This document shows positions 15,626 to 25,245 of a DNA stretch of 64,000 bases, in pieces. Both the position numbers and the translations under genes were made by a program. Within the stretch, counting starts at the first letter, position 1, and each line of letters opens with the position of its first letter. The notes under the pieces are model-generated. The model was given only the letters and a program-made list of their open reading frames with translations, searched no databases and was not told the origin of the DNA. The stretch is from Polynucleobacter sp. MG-27-Goln-C1 (lineage in GTDB: Bacteria > Pseudomonadota > Gammaproteobacteria > Burkholderiales > Burkholderiaceae): positions 62,001 through 126,000 of the forward strand of contig NZ_JACVPM010000003.1 in assembly GCF_018881905.1 (NCBI RefSeq), in the 5' to 3' direction.

Positions 15626-18600
15626 ATGATTGAGAAAATTGTTCGACTTTCACTGCAACAGCGACTTCTAGTCGTCATTATTGCAATCGTACTGATGGTC
15701 GCAGGCTTACTTGCCACCAAGCGTTTATCAGTCGATGCTTTCCCGGATGTCACCAATGTGCAAGTGCAAATTGCCTCAGAGGCACCAGGTCGCTCGCCTG
15801 AAGAGGTCGAACGCTTTGTCACGGTGCCAGTTGAGTTAGCAATGACAGGTCTTCCGGGGTTAACGGAAATGCGCTCCCTGAACCGCAATGGTTTGTCTGT
15901 CATTACCTTGGTCTTTACTGAAAAAACTGATTTGTATTTTGCTCGTCAATTAGTTACCGAGCGCTTGATTGAGGTTGCCGCCAAAATGCCGGAGGGCATT
16001 ACTCCGGTAATGGCGCCCCCATCTACAGGGTTGGGAGAGATCTACCAATACACCCTAGACCATCCTTCTGATGGAGATAGGCAGTTATCAGTAGAAGAGC
16101 TCGAGGAACGTCGCACGATTCAAGACTGGGTTGTTCGTCCTATGTTGCGATCCATTCCAGGTGTTGCGGAAATCAATACCCAGGGCGGTTTTGCCCGTGA
16201 ATATCAGGTGCTGGTTAATCCAGAAAGATTGCGTCATTACCAAATCAGTTTGCGTGAAGTATATGAAGCGCTTGCTAGAAATAATGCCAATTCTGGCGGC
16301 GGGCAATTGCCTAGCTATGCAGAGCGTTTCCTGATTCGAGGTGTGGGATTAGTTACCAAGCCTGAAGACATTGGAAAAATTATTCTCAAAGAGGTTAAGG
16401 GAATCCCGGTTTACGTGAAGAATGTCGCGGAAGTGACTATTGGGAGCGAGGTTAGGCAGGGTGCTGCCATTAAGAATGGTTACACAGAGAGTGTTGCGGG
16501 CATCATTCAGATGATCCGCGGGGGGAATGCGCGAGAGGTTGTTAATCGCATCAAACTTAAAGTTGCCGAGATTAATGAGGGCAAGTTATTGCCTGATGGC
16601 CTGCAGATTGTGCCTTTTTATGATCGTACGGATCTGGTAAATGCTGCGATGTTCAATGTGGCCAAAGTGTTGATTGAAGGCGTGATCTTAGTAGTGATCT
16701 TGCTCTTCTTGTTCCTGGGCGATGTGCGCTCCTCTCTCATTGTGGTGGCAACCTTAATCCTGACACCACTCTTAACCTTCTTGGTCATGAATCGCTATGG
16801 GATTTCTGCCAATCTCATGTCGCTTGGAGGTTTGGCGATTGCAATCGGCATTATGGTCGATGGCTCGGTAGTAGTGGTAGAAAACACCTTTGCTAAGTTA
16901 GGTGAAAGACTGAAGACTGGTGAGTCAAAGATTCGTATTATCTTGGAGGCCGCTACCGAAGTTGGTACGCCGGTGCTCTTTGGTGTTGGCATCATTATTT
17001 TGGTTTTCATGCCTCTGCTATCTCTGGAGGGCATGGAAGGAAAGATGTTTGCACCAATGGCTATTACGATCGCCATTGCGCTCACCATTTCACTAATTCT
17101 TTCTTTCACCTTATCCCCGGTTCTGTGCTCATATATTTTGAAGGGCGGCAGTGAAGATGACACCAAAATTGTGGCGCGCTTGCGTGCTCCATATGAACGT
17201 TGGTTACATTGGAGTTTGGCTAATCCTAAGTTAGTAGTGAAACGTTCTTTAGTTGCTCTCGCAGTTAGCTTGGTGGGCTTTGTGCTTTTAGGTAAGGCAT
17301 TTATTCCAGTGATGCAGGAAGGTTCGATTACCCCAGTGATTGTGCGAGCTCCAAATATCTCTTTGGATGAATCGATTAAGTTGGAGTTTGAGGCGATCAA
17401 ACGCATTATGACAATTCCAGATGTTCAGATGGCGGTATCTCGTTTAGGCAAGGGAGAATCCCCCGCAGACCCGGGGCAGCCTAATGAATCTGACCCGATT
17501 GTGACCCTCAAGCCTTTGGGGGATCGTAAGCTCAGTCAGGAAGAGATCGCGCAAGAGATTCGTGACAAATTGAAGACCTTGCCAGGTATTGAGCTCTCGA
17601 TTTCTCAACCAATTGCTGCGCGTGTAGATGAAATGGTTTCTGGCGTGCGTTCTCAAGTGGCAATCAAAATTTTTGGAGATGATATGGCCACACTCCAAAA
17701 GCTGGGTGCTCAGATCAGTCAAATTCTGACCAAGATGAAGGGCAGTAATGACTTGCGCATCGAGCAAGCCACTGGGCAAAACTATCTCAATATCAACATC
17801 AATCGCGATGCAATCGCTCGGTATGGAATTAATGTTTCTGATGTAAATGATGTGATTGAAACAGCAATAGGTGGTAAGCAGGCAAGTACAGTGTATGAAG
17901 GAGAGAGACGCTTTCCTTTAGTTCTGCGTTATCCAGCCCCATACCGGGACAAAGTGGATGCGATTGAAAACATCATCTTGCATTCACCTGATGGCGCTCA
18001 AGTCCTGATGCGTGACTTAGCTGATATTTCTTTGGTTGACGGCCCGGCACAGATTTCTCGAGAGTCTGGTAAGCGACGTTTAGTCGTTGGCGTCAATGTG
18101 GATGGTCGAGATCTTGGTGGATTCGTAAAAGAGGCGCAAAGTCTTATCGCTAAGCAGGTAGAGTTACCGCAAGGCTATAGCCTGGAGTGGGGCGGACAAT
18201 TTGAAAACATGGAACGCGCTATGGCGCGTTTGATGATCATCATCCCATTAACGATTTTGGCTATCTACTTCCTGCTCTTCATGCTCTTTAAGTCCATGCG
18301 CTTGGCAGGTCTGATTATTTTGGTCTTGCCGTTTGCCTCGATCGGCGGTGTCTTTGGTTTGTTCATCACGGGTGAGTATTTGTCTGTTCCAGCTGCAGTT
18401 GGATTCATCAATCTTTGGGGTATTGCAGTGCTCAATGGCGTGGTCTTAATTTCGTTTATTAAGCAATTGCGCGAGGATGGTTACTCAATGGAAGATGCCT
18501 TGCTCCATGGCTGTGGTCATCGCTTTAGGCCGGTCATGATGACTGCTTCTGTGGCGATGTTGGCTTTGGTGCCGATGCTCTTTTCTGGTGGTCCTGGCTC

Positions 18601-18721
18601 TGAGGTGACTCGCCCATTAGCAGCCGTAGTAATCTCAGGATTAATAACCTCAACCGCATTAACATTACTAGTACTCCCTGTCTTATACAGATGGTTTGAA
18701 GATAAAGAGGTGGAAGCATGA
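15626..18721 (+). CDS. czcA: Heavy-metal RND transporter (CzcA/CusA family)
   Basis: This 1031-residue inner-membrane proton antiporter has about 12 transmembrane helices and two large periplasmic loops, the full length expected. The TM4 motif reads AIAIGIMVDGSVVVVEN, with the proton-relay Asp near residue 412. The Zn/Co/Cd subgroup has DFG-x3-DGA here, so this protein lacks the first Asp of that motif and its metal cannot be read as Zn/Co/Cd. Its promoter region carries a Mn2+ riboswitch, suggesting Mn2+ as substrate or signal (inference). It is followed by a PII-like gene overlapping its stop by 4 bases. Confidence 0.88.
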   Translation: MIEKIVRLSLQQRLLVVIIAIVLMVAGLLATKRLSVDAFPDVTNVQVQIASEAPGRSPEEVERFVTVPVELAMTGLPGLTEMRSLNRNGLSVITLVFTEKTDLYFARQLVTERLIEVAAKMPEGITPVMAPPSTGLGEIYQYTLDHPSDGDRQLSVEELEERRTIQDWVVRPMLRSIPGVAEINTQGGFAREYQVLVNPERLRHYQISLREVYEALARNNANSGGGQLPSYAERFLIRGVGLVTKPEDIGKIILKEVKGIPVYVKNVAEVTIGSEVRQGAAIKNGYTESVAGIIQMIRGGNAREVVNRIKLKVAEINEGKLLPDGLQIVPFYDRTDLVNAAMFNVAKVLIEGVILVVILLFLFLGDVRSSLIVVATLILTPLLTFLVMNRYGISANLMSLGGLAIAIGIMVDGSVVVVENTFAKLGERLKTGESKIRIILEAATEVGTPVLFGVGIIILVFMPLLSLEGMEGKMFAPMAITIAIALTISLILSFTLSPVLCSYILKGGSEDDTKIVARLRAPYERWLHWSLANPKLVVKRSLVALAVSLVGFVLLGKAFIPVMQEGSITPVIVRAPNISLDESIKLEFEAIKRIMTIPDVQMAVSRLGKGESPADPGQPNESDPIVTLKPLGDRKLSQEEIAQEIRDKLKTLPGIELSISQPIAARVDEMVSGVRSQVAIKIFGDDMATLQKLGAQISQILTKMKGSNDLRIEQATGQNYLNININRDAIARYGINVSDVNDVIETAIGGKQASTVYEGERRFPLVLRYPAPYRDKVDAIENIILHSPDGAQVLMRDLADISLVDGPAQISRESGKRRLVVGVNVDGRDLGGFVKEAQSLIAKQVELPQGYSLEWGGQFENMERAMARLMIIIPLTILAIYFLLFMLFKSMRLAGLIILVLPFASIGGVFGLFITGEYLSVPAAVGFINLWGIAVLNGVVLISFIKQLREDGYSMEDALLHGCGHRFRPVMMTASVAMLALVPMLFSGGPGSEVTRPLAAVVISGLITSTALTLLVLPVLYRWFEDKEVEA

Positions 18722-19041
18722 TGGAAGTGAAGGCGGTCATTCGCCCAAATAAATTAGCCACCCTCAGAACGGCGCTACTGGAGACCCCAGGCTTTCCGGG
18801 GATGACGGTGACTAAAGTTGAGGGATGTAGCGCTCCCAATCGCACTGGTAAGTTCAATATCAAAGATGAACTCACGGACTATTCTGCGAAAGTGAAGGTT
18901 GAAATTGTTTGCAATGATGAGGTTGCGCAGGTTTTCATGGACCGGATTGTGACTATTTGCCAAACTGGTCAAGTAGGGGACGGTGTAGTTTGGTGTACTG
19001 AGGTTCCCAAGGCCTTCTTTATTGCAAAATCCACGCCATAA
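18718..19041 (+). CDS. PII-like signalling protein of the RND-linked group
   Basis: This 107-residue ferredoxin-like-fold protein opens with MEVKAVIRPNKLATLRTALLE, the PII N-terminal strand and helix. It continues with a short T-loop region (CSAPNRTGKFNIKDELTD) and VKVEIVCNDEVAQVFMDRIVTICQTGQVGDGVVWCTEV, the PII B/C-loop region with GDG in place of GDGKIFV. The uridylylated T-loop Tyr is not recognisable. A distinct PII subgroup (PII-NG) encoded beside heavy-metal RND operons has been described, and this gene fits it. Two adjacent ATG codons (18718, 18721) are possible starts. It presumably senses a small ligand to tune the pump, which is untested. Confidence 0.75.
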   Translation: MMEVKAVIRPNKLATLRTALLETPGFPGMTVTKVEGCSAPNRTGKFNIKDELTDYSAKVKVEIVCNDEVAQVFMDRIVTICQTGQVGDGVVWCTEVPKAFFIAKSTP

Positions 19042-19153
19042 ACGAGCATAAATTCAGCATATTTGAATAATCTGCCGGGAATCACAAAACAGCAGAAATT
19101 GTTAGAATGTACATTGCCCAATAAGGGGTAAGTGCATCTAACAAGGATTGAAT

Positions 19154-22051
19154 ATGGGTGGTATTTCTCAGTGGGAGCAGCTCAACGTTGAGCTCACAGC
19201 AGCTCTTGGAAGCTCTGTTCATTTCGATACAGCCCATCAGGCCGTATATGCCTCCGAAGCCTCGAATTACCGTCAAATTCCGATTGGGGTTGTTACCCCT
19301 AAAAATACCGAAGAATTTGTAAAAGGTATCGAGATCTGTCATCGCAATAAGGCTCCAGTATTGATGCGTGGCGCAGGCACCTCTATGAATGGCCAAACAG
19401 TGAATAACGCTGTGGTGTTTGATATCTCCAAGTATTGCAATCACATTCTCGCTTTGGATCCAGCTGCTGGTAATGCAGTTGTTGAGCCGGGCGTGATTTG
19501 TGACTCCTTGCGCGATGCTGCCGAATTACATGGCCTAACTTTTGCTCCAGACCCATCTACCCATAGCCGCTGCACTTTAGGCGGTATGGTTGCCAATAAT
19601 TCCTGTGGTGCGCATTCGGTGATGGCAGGTAAGACGCTTGAGAACACTGAAGCTTTAGAAATTCTGACTTACGATGGCGAACGTTTTTGGGTTGGCCCGA
19701 CATCCGATCAAGAGTTACAAGAAATTATTGCTGCTGGTGGGCGCAAAGGTCAGATCTACCAAGACCTGCTTACCTTGCGTGATCGCTATGCCGATTTAAT
19801 TCGTGCGCGCTTCCCTAATATTAAGCGCCGCGTTTCTGGATATAACTTAGATCAACTCTTGCCTGAGAACGGTTTTAACGTTGCACGCGCATTGGTTGGT
19901 ACCGAAGGTACTTGTGCACTTACTTTGGCTGCCAAAGTGAGATTGGTGAAGAGCCCTGCTAAGCGCGTGGTCTTGGTGTTAGGTTTCGATGACATCTATT
20001 TGGCTGGTGATGCCGTACCTGAATACCAATCCTTTAATCCAATCGCGATTGAAGGTTTGGATTACAAAATTATCCGTGGCTTGCAAGAGCGTAATTTAGC
20101 TAAAGCTGAAATTGATTTACTTCCCCCTGGAAATGCGTGGGTGGTTGTGGAGTTTGGTGATGACACGCTAGAAGGTGCTATAGCTCAGGCTGAAAAAGCA
20201 CAAGAGTATTTCAAGTCTCGAACCAAAGGGCCTCAGCCATCAACTTGGCTCGAGCCTGATCCATTGGTGCAGAAGCGTATTTGGTCTATTCGTGAGAATG
20301 GGGCATCTGCGACCCACCTGTCCATTGATCCGAATTCTCCTGACCCAGTAGTAGGTTGGGAGGATGCTGCGGTCGATCCGGCGCGTTTGGGTGAGTATCT
20401 GCGTTCCTTCCAAGCGCTCGTAGACTCTTATGAGTACGAGACCTCGCTCTATGGACACTTTGGCGATGGATGTATTCATGCGCGCATTACCTTTAACTTG
20501 CGTTCTGCAGAAGGTGTAGCCAAATTTAGATCCTTCATTCGGGATGCGGCAACTTTAGTTGTTGCGTTTGGTGGCTCGCTGACTGGTGAGCATGGTGATG
20601 GCCAAGCCAGAGCAGAGTTCCTACCCATTATGTTCGGTGAAGAGCTAATGGGTGCAATGCATGAATTCAAGCGCATCTGGGATCCGCAGAACAAACTCAA
20701 TCCTGGCAAAGTAGTTCACCCGTATCGCGTAGATGAAAACCTCCGCATGGGTCCGGAATACAAAGTTGTGAATATCAAGACCCGCCTGAACTTCTTGAGC
20801 CAAGAAGGTAATGGCTTCCAGAGAGCAGTCGAGCGTTGCGTTGGTATGGGCAAGTGTCGTAGTGAAAAAATTGGTACGATGTGTCCAAGCTATCGCGCTA
20901 CTAAAGAAGAGCGCTTCTCCACTCGTGGACGCTCACGACTCTTTTGGGAAATGCTCCAAGGTGAAGTGATTAAGGATGGCTGGGAAAGCGAAGAGCTTAA
21001 AGATGCTCTCGATACTTGCCTCTCTTGCAAAGGTTGCAAGTCGGATTGTCCTGCGCACGTGGATATGGCTTCCTATAAGGCGGAGTTCTTATCTCACTAT
21101 CACGAGACCAATAGTAGGCCTCGTCAGGCTCTCACTATGGGGCGGATTGGTGACTGGGCGCCACTAGCTAGCAAGTTCTCTTGGCTGATCAATGGGATGA
21201 TGCAAACACCGGTGCTATCTAGTCTAGCTAAATGGGTTGGAGGCGTAGCACAAGAGCGTAGCTTGCCTAAGTTTGCAAACCAATCTTTCAGAAAGCAATT
21301 TGAGAAATCAAAGAGTGCAAGTACTGGGCAGAAGAAAGTCATTCTCTGGGTAGATACTTTCTGCGAGCACTTTCATCCTGAGGTTGCTAATGCGGCAGTA
21401 GAAGTTCTGGCTCATGCTGGCTTTGAAGCAACCCTGCCAAAGACCCCGCTATGCTGCGGCCGTCCTTTGTATGACTTTGGTTATTTAGATCTCGCCAAGC
21501 AAAAACTAGAGAAGATTCTGGATGCTATTGGGGATGAAATTAACGCAGATCCAAATTCACCTATCGCCGTAGTGGGTCTTGAGCCTGGCTGTATGTCAGT
21601 ATTTAAAGATGAACTATTAAAGTTCTTTCCTCACGATCCAAGAGCGCAACTCTTGGCTTCTAGCACTTATTTGCTTGGAGACTTCCTGCATGAGAAGGGC
21701 TATACACCACCACCTCTAGACTGCAATATTTTGGTTCACTCCCATTGCCATCAGAAGTCTTTATTTGGTACCAAAGGTGATGTAGCCTTGTTAGCTGCTT
21801 TAGGTGCAAAGGTGAATTACATCGATAGCGGTTGTTGCGGCATGGCAGGTTCCTTTGGATTTAATCCTGAGCATGTGGAAATATCTAAAGCGGTTGGAGA
21901 ATTGGTATTACTTCCGGCTGTCCGAGCTGCCGATCAAGAAACGATCATTCTCACCAATGGCTTTAGTTGCCGAGAGCAGATCGAACAAGAAACTGGCCGC
22001 AAGGTAAAGCATTTGGCAGAGCTTTTGCTGATGGCACATCAAGCAAAGTAA
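19154..22051 (+). CDS. YdiJ-like FAD/Fe-S 2-hydroxyacid dehydrogenase
   Basis: This 965-residue three-module flavoprotein has an FAD-binding PCMH domain (about 35-220, with RGAGTSMNGQT and GGMVANNSCGAHS) and an FAD-linked oxidase C-terminal domain (about 260-530, with YGHFGDGCIHARI and GEHGDGQ). A Cys-rich ferredoxin-like part follows (CVGMGKC near 562, CLSCKGCKSDCP near 620), then CCG domains (CCGRP near 766, CCGMAGS near 893). E. coli YdiJ of similar design oxidises D-2-hydroxyglutarate; D-lactate is an alternative. AAGGA six bases before the ATG supports this start over an in-frame TTG at 19148. A paralogue lies at 37248-40340. Confidence 0.82.
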   Translation: MGGISQWEQLNVELTAALGSSVHFDTAHQAVYASEASNYRQIPIGVVTPKNTEEFVKGIEICHRNKAPVLMRGAGTSMNGQTVNNAVVFDISKYCNHILALDPAAGNAVVEPGVICDSLRDAAELHGLTFAPDPSTHSRCTLGGMVANNSCGAHSVMAGKTLENTEALEILTYDGERFWVGPTSDQELQEIIAAGGRKGQIYQDLLTLRDRYADLIRARFPNIKRRVSGYNLDQLLPENGFNVARALVGTEGTCALTLAAKVRLVKSPAKRVVLVLGFDDIYLAGDAVPEYQSFNPIAIEGLDYKIIRGLQERNLAKAEIDLLPPGNAWVVVEFGDDTLEGAIAQAEKAQEYFKSRTKGPQPSTWLEPDPLVQKRIWSIRENGASATHLSIDPNSPDPVVGWEDAAVDPARLGEYLRSFQALVDSYEYETSLYGHFGDGCIHARITFNLRSAEGVAKFRSFIRDAATLVVAFGGSLTGEHGDGQARAEFLPIMFGEELMGAMHEFKRIWDPQNKLNPGKVVHPYRVDENLRMGPEYKVVNIKTRLNFLSQEGNGFQRAVERCVGMGKCRSEKIGTMCPSYRATKEERFSTRGRSRLFWEMLQGEVIKDGWESEELKDALDTCLSCKGCKSDCPAHVDMASYKAEFLSHYHETNSRPRQALTMGRIGDWAPLASKFSWLINGMMQTPVLSSLAKWVGGVAQERSLPKFANQSFRKQFEKSKSASTGQKKVILWVDTFCEHFHPEVANAAVEVLAHAGFEATLPKTPLCCGRPLYDFGYLDLAKQKLEKILDAIGDEINADPNSPIAVVGLEPGCMSVFKDELLKFFPHDPRAQLLASSTYLLGDFLHEKGYTPPPLDCNILVHSHCHQKSLFGTKGDVALLAALGAKVNYIDSGCCGMAGSFGFNPEHVEISKAVGELVLLPAVRAADQETIILTNGFSCREQIEQETGRKVKHLAELLLMAHQAK

Positions 22052-22074
22052 CAAATTTACAATTTAAGATAAAG

Positions 22075-22107
22075 AATCCTCCGAGAGCTAATTCGGGGGA
22101 TTTTTTA
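22075..22107 (+). terminator. Rho-independent terminator after ydiJ-like gene
   Basis: AATCCTCCGA (22075-22084) pairs with TCGGGGGATT (22093-22102), with one wobble and an 8-base loop, followed by TTTTT. It begins 24 bases after the stop codon. Confidence 0.85.
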
Positions 22108-22221
22108 TTTGTACCACCCAATTAAACGTATTTGCATTATGGGAATCTAGATATTGGGTATGTTGCTCTATCTAAGGCGTAATATGTACTTAAGTTAATT
22201 ACGTCACCCTCTGGAGCGCCT

Positions 22222-23496
22222 ATGAGCCATGAAATTGCATCTTATTTAGACCCTAAAAATCTTGGTGCTTGGGGCACATACCTCGAACAGATTGATCGTG
22301 TAACTCCTTATCTAGGTCCACTGACACGCTGGGTAGAGACTTTAAAGCGACCAAAGCGATCTTTAATTGTGGATGTCCCTATAGAGTTAGATAACGGTAC
22401 CATTGCCCATTTTGAAGGATATCGGGTACACCACAATTTATCTCGCGGTCCGGGTAAGGGCGGTATTCGTTTTCATCCGGATGTCACGCTATCTGAGGTC
22501 ACTGCTTTATCGGCATGGATGTCGATTAAAACTGCAGTTGTGAATGTTCCATTTGGTGGGGCAAAAGGGGGCATTCGTGTCGATCCTAAAAAGCTATCGC
22601 AATCCGAGCTTGAAAGAATGACTAGGCGCTTTACTAGTGAGATCAATATGATGATTGGTCCTCAAAAAGATATTCCAGCGCCTGACGTCAATACCAATGA
22701 GCAAATTATGGCGTGGATGATGGACACCTATTGCGTTAATCAGGGTTACACCACTTCCGGAGTTGTTACAGGCAAACCCATCTCGCTCGGTGGAAGTTTG
22801 GGAAGAAGGGATGCGACTGGTCGAGGTGTATTCGTGGTGGCAAGAGAGGCTTATGGGCAAATGAATCGTGAGCTCTCTGGAGCGCGGATAGCGATTCAAG
22901 GCCTAGGTAATGTTGGCGGTCATGCAGCGCGTCTATTTGCTCAGGCTGGCGCTAAGGTAGTGGCAATTCAAGATCACTCTGGTGCTTTGTACAACCCCAA
23001 TGGATTTGATATCGATGCTTTGCTTGATCATGCCTCAATTGCTCGTGAGATTAATGGCTTTCCTGGTGAATCCATTACCAGTCAACAATTTTGGTCATCA
23101 CCGTGCGATATTTTGATACCAGCTGCATTAGAGTCTCAAATTACGCCCGCTAATGCTGCGAGCATTCAGGCGAAGTTAATTGTGGAGGGTGCCAATGGAC
23201 CTACTACACCAGAGGCGGATGACATCTTGCGGGATATGAATATCACGGTTGTGCCTGATGTCATTGCCAATGCTGGTGGTGTGACTGTAAGTTACTTCGA
23301 GTGGGTGCAAGATTTTTCTAGCTTCTTCTGGACTGAGGAAGAAATTAACAATCGTCTAGATATTTTGATGGTCGATGCCTTCAAGGGCATTTGTGATGTA
23401 GCCAAGAGGCATGATGTGAGCTTGAGAACTGCAACCTTTATTGTAGGGTGTGAACGTATTCTGAAGGCTCGGCAGATGCGTGGTTTATACCCTTAA
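22222..23496 (+). CDS. gdhA: Glutamate dehydrogenase (Glu/Leu/Phe/Val family)
   Basis: This 424-residue cytosolic enzyme interconverts glutamate with 2-oxoglutarate and ammonia. The dimerisation and substrate domain contains [11 protein letters not shown] and the catalytic-lysine motif [14 protein letters not shown] (about 110-124). The Rossmann domain contains [13 protein letters not shown] (about 224-236), and [12 protein letters not shown] is conserved. The length is that of the NAD(P) enzymes of the ~420-residue class. It is monocistronic, with 114 bases upstream after a terminator, and a strong bidirectional terminator downstream. Cofactor preference cannot be fixed from what I can see. 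Confidence 0.92.
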   Translation: MSHEIASYLDPKNLGAWGTYLEQIDRVTPYLGPLTRWVETLKRPKRSLIVDVPIELDNGTIAHFEGYRVHHNLSRGPGKGGIRFHPDVTLSEVTALSAWMSIKTAVVNVPFGGAKGGIRVDPKKLSQSELERMTRRFTSEINMMIGPQKDIPAPDVNTNEQIMAWMMDTYCVNQGYTTSGVVTGKPISLGGSLGRRDATGRGVFVVAREAYGQMNRELSGARIAIQGLGNVGGHAARLFAQAGAKVVAIQDHSGALYNPNGFDIDALLDHASIAREINGFPGESITSQQFWSSPCDILIPAALESQITPANAASIQAKLIVEGANGPTTPEADDILRDMNITVVPDVIANAGGVTVSYFEWVQDFSSFFWTEEEINNRLDILMVDAFKGICDVAKRHDVSLRTATFIVGCERILKARQMRGLYP

Positions 23497-23527
23497 TGAT
23501 GCGTGCGAAGTTACCCATTTGAAATAA

Positions 23528-23555
23528 AAAAAGCCCCGAGCGATTCGGGGCTTTT
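23528..23555. terminator. Bidirectional terminator between gdhA and ahpF
   Basis: AAAAAGCCCCGA (23528-23539) pairs with TCGGGGCTTTT (23545-23555), with a 5-base loop. It has U-runs on both strands, so it serves gdhA (+) and ahpF (-). Confidence 0.9.
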
Positions 23556-23580
23556 CTACATTCAGGGTGCTTTGAAGATC

Positions 23581-25125
23581 TTATGATCGAATCAAATAGT
23601 CAAACGCTGAGAGGGAGGCTTTTGCACCTTCACCCATAGCAATAATGATTTGCTTATAAGGCACGGTGGTGCAATCTCCTGCAGCAAATACTCCAGGCAT
23701 TGATGTCTCTCCTTTGGCGTCAATAATGACTTCGCCACGAGGGGATAAATCAATCACACCTTTGAGCCAATCGGTATTTGGCAATAAACCAATTTGCACA
23801 AAGATGCCTTCAAGGGCAAGTTCATGCATTTGATTATCAGCACGATCTTCATATCTCAGGGTGGTTACTTTGCCATCCGCACCCAACACTTCTTTGCTCA
23901 AAGCGTTGGTAATAATGGTTACGTTCGGCATGCTATTTAATTTCTTTTGCAGGACTGCATCAGCACGTAACTTGGTGTCGAATTCAATCAAGGTGACATG
24001 ACTGACAATGCCAGCCAAATCAATTGCAGCTTCCACTCCAGAGTTTCCTCCGCCGATCACGGCAACGCGTTTCCCCTTGTACAAGGGGCCATCGCAGTGT
24101 GGGCAGTAAGCTACGCCCTTGCCTCGGTACTCTTGCTCGCCCGGCACATTCATTTCGCGCCAGCGTGCACCAGTGCTCAAGATGACGGTCTTACTTTTCA
24201 GAACCGCGCCATTTTCTAGGGTGATGGCAATTTCTTCACCAGTCTTGCTTAAGCTCTTGGCAGTTTGCAAGTTCATGACATCAACTTCATATTCCTTCAC
24301 GTGCTGCTCAAGCGCCATCACTAATTTAGGCCCTTCAGTTTCTTTAACAGAAATGAAGTTTTCAATGCCAACAGTATCAGCAACTTGACCGCCGAATTTC
24401 TGAGCCACTACACCAGTCCTAATGCCTTTACGAGCAGAGTAGATCGCTGCTGAAGCACCTGCTGGACCACCGCCAATAATTAAAGAATCATAGGCATCTT
24501 TAGCGTTCAATTTTTCTGCATCACGTGCTGAAGAGTTGGTATCTAGTTTGGCGGCAATTTCTTCAACACTCATACGGCCTTGGCCAAAGACTTCACCATT
24601 CAGAATCACGGTAGGTACAGCCATGATTTGATATTGATCTACTAAACCTTGGAAGAGGGCACCATCAATCATTTCATGTTCGATGTTGGGATTGAGTGCA
24701 GCCATGAGGTTCAAGGCTTGAACAACATCAGGGCAGTTGTGGCATGACAAAGAGATAAATGTCTGGAAGCGCTTTTTACCTTCCAACCCTTTAATGCTCT
24801 CAATGACGTCTTGCTCAACTTTTGGTGGATAGCCGCTTGATTGCAAAATAGCCAAGATGAAAGAAGTCATCTCATGACCCATTGGCAACCCTGAGAATGC
24901 AATACGAGCAAGTTCATCAACCTTAGCGACAGTAAAGCTAGGGATGTTTTTGCTACTACCAGAGGTTTTTACTGTGATCTTAGGAGATTGCTCGGCAACC
25001 TCATTTAATAACTCCAACATCTGAGCGGAATGGGCGCTGTCATCCAATGTTGCCTCTAAAACAATTGGGCTCTCAATTTTTTCAAAATAGGCCTTGAGTT
25101 GAGCCTTGATGTTTGCATCTAACAT
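23581..25125 (-). CDS. ahpF: Alkyl hydroperoxide reductase subunit F
   Basis: This is a 514-residue flavoprotein disulfide reductase that passes NADH electrons to AhpC. The N-terminal ~200 residues form the tandem thioredoxin-fold domain with the CHNC redox pair (near residue 128). Then come the FAD motif [17 protein letters not shown], the second redox centre CPHC (near 341-344) and the NAD motif [12 protein letters not shown]. Length and domain order are canonical. It lies downstream of ahpC on the same strand with a 120-base gap, occupied largely by an unusual three-arm hairpin that may set the relative amounts of the two subunits. Confidence 0.93.
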   Translation of the reverse strand: MLDANIKAQLKAYFEKIESPIVLEATLDDSAHSAQMLELLNEVAEQSPKITVKTSGSSKNIPSFTVAKVDELARIAFSGLPMGHEMTSFILAILQSSGYPPKVEQDVIESIKGLEGKKRFQTFISLSCHNCPDVVQALNLMAALNPNIEHEMIDGALFQGLVDQYQIMAVPTVILNGEVFGQGRMSVEEIAAKLDTNSSARDAEKLNAKDAYDSLIIGGGPAGASAAIYSARKGIRTGVVAQKFGGQVADTVGIENFISVKETEGPKLVMALEQHVKEYEVDVMNLQTAKSLSKTGEEIAITLENGAVLKSKTVILSTGARWREMNVPGEQEYRGKGVAYCPHCDGPLYKGKRVAVIGGGNSGVEAAIDLAGIVSHVTLIEFDTKLRADAVLQKKLNSMPNVTIITNALSKEVLGADGKVTTLRYEDRADNQMHELALEGIFVQIGLLPNTDWLKGVIDLSPRGEVIIDAKGETSMPGVFAAGDCTTVPYKQIIIAMGEGAKASLSAFDYLIRS

Positions 25126-25153
25126 GATGTATTCCTTGGTATTTAATCTTGAT

Positions 25154-25218
25154 GAGTCTATTGGGCAGGGCTTCTGCTGCTCATCCTGCCCAATAGACTC
25201 TCCGAAGAGAGTCTATTG
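25154..25218 (-). repeat. Three-arm alternative hairpin between ahpC and ahpF
   Basis: Read as RNA from the minus strand, CAATAGACTCTC-TTCG-GAGAGTCTATTG forms a perfect 12-bp stem with a UUCG tetraloop closed by C-G (25191-25218). Its 3' arm continues as GAGTCTATTGGGCAGG, which instead pairs with CCTGCCCAATAGACTC over 16 perfect bp (25154-25169 with 25185-25200, 15-base loop). The middle arm is shared, so the two hairpins exclude each other. There is no U-run, so this is not a standard terminator. It may be an mRNA-processing, stability or pausing element. Confidence 0.75.
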
Positions 25219-25245
25219 ATTGCTAGTTACTGCTGACTTCGATGA

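Noticed and set aside
25154-25200. Rho-independent terminator between ahpC and ahpF
   Set aside because: The stem is strong but no U-run follows on either strand.
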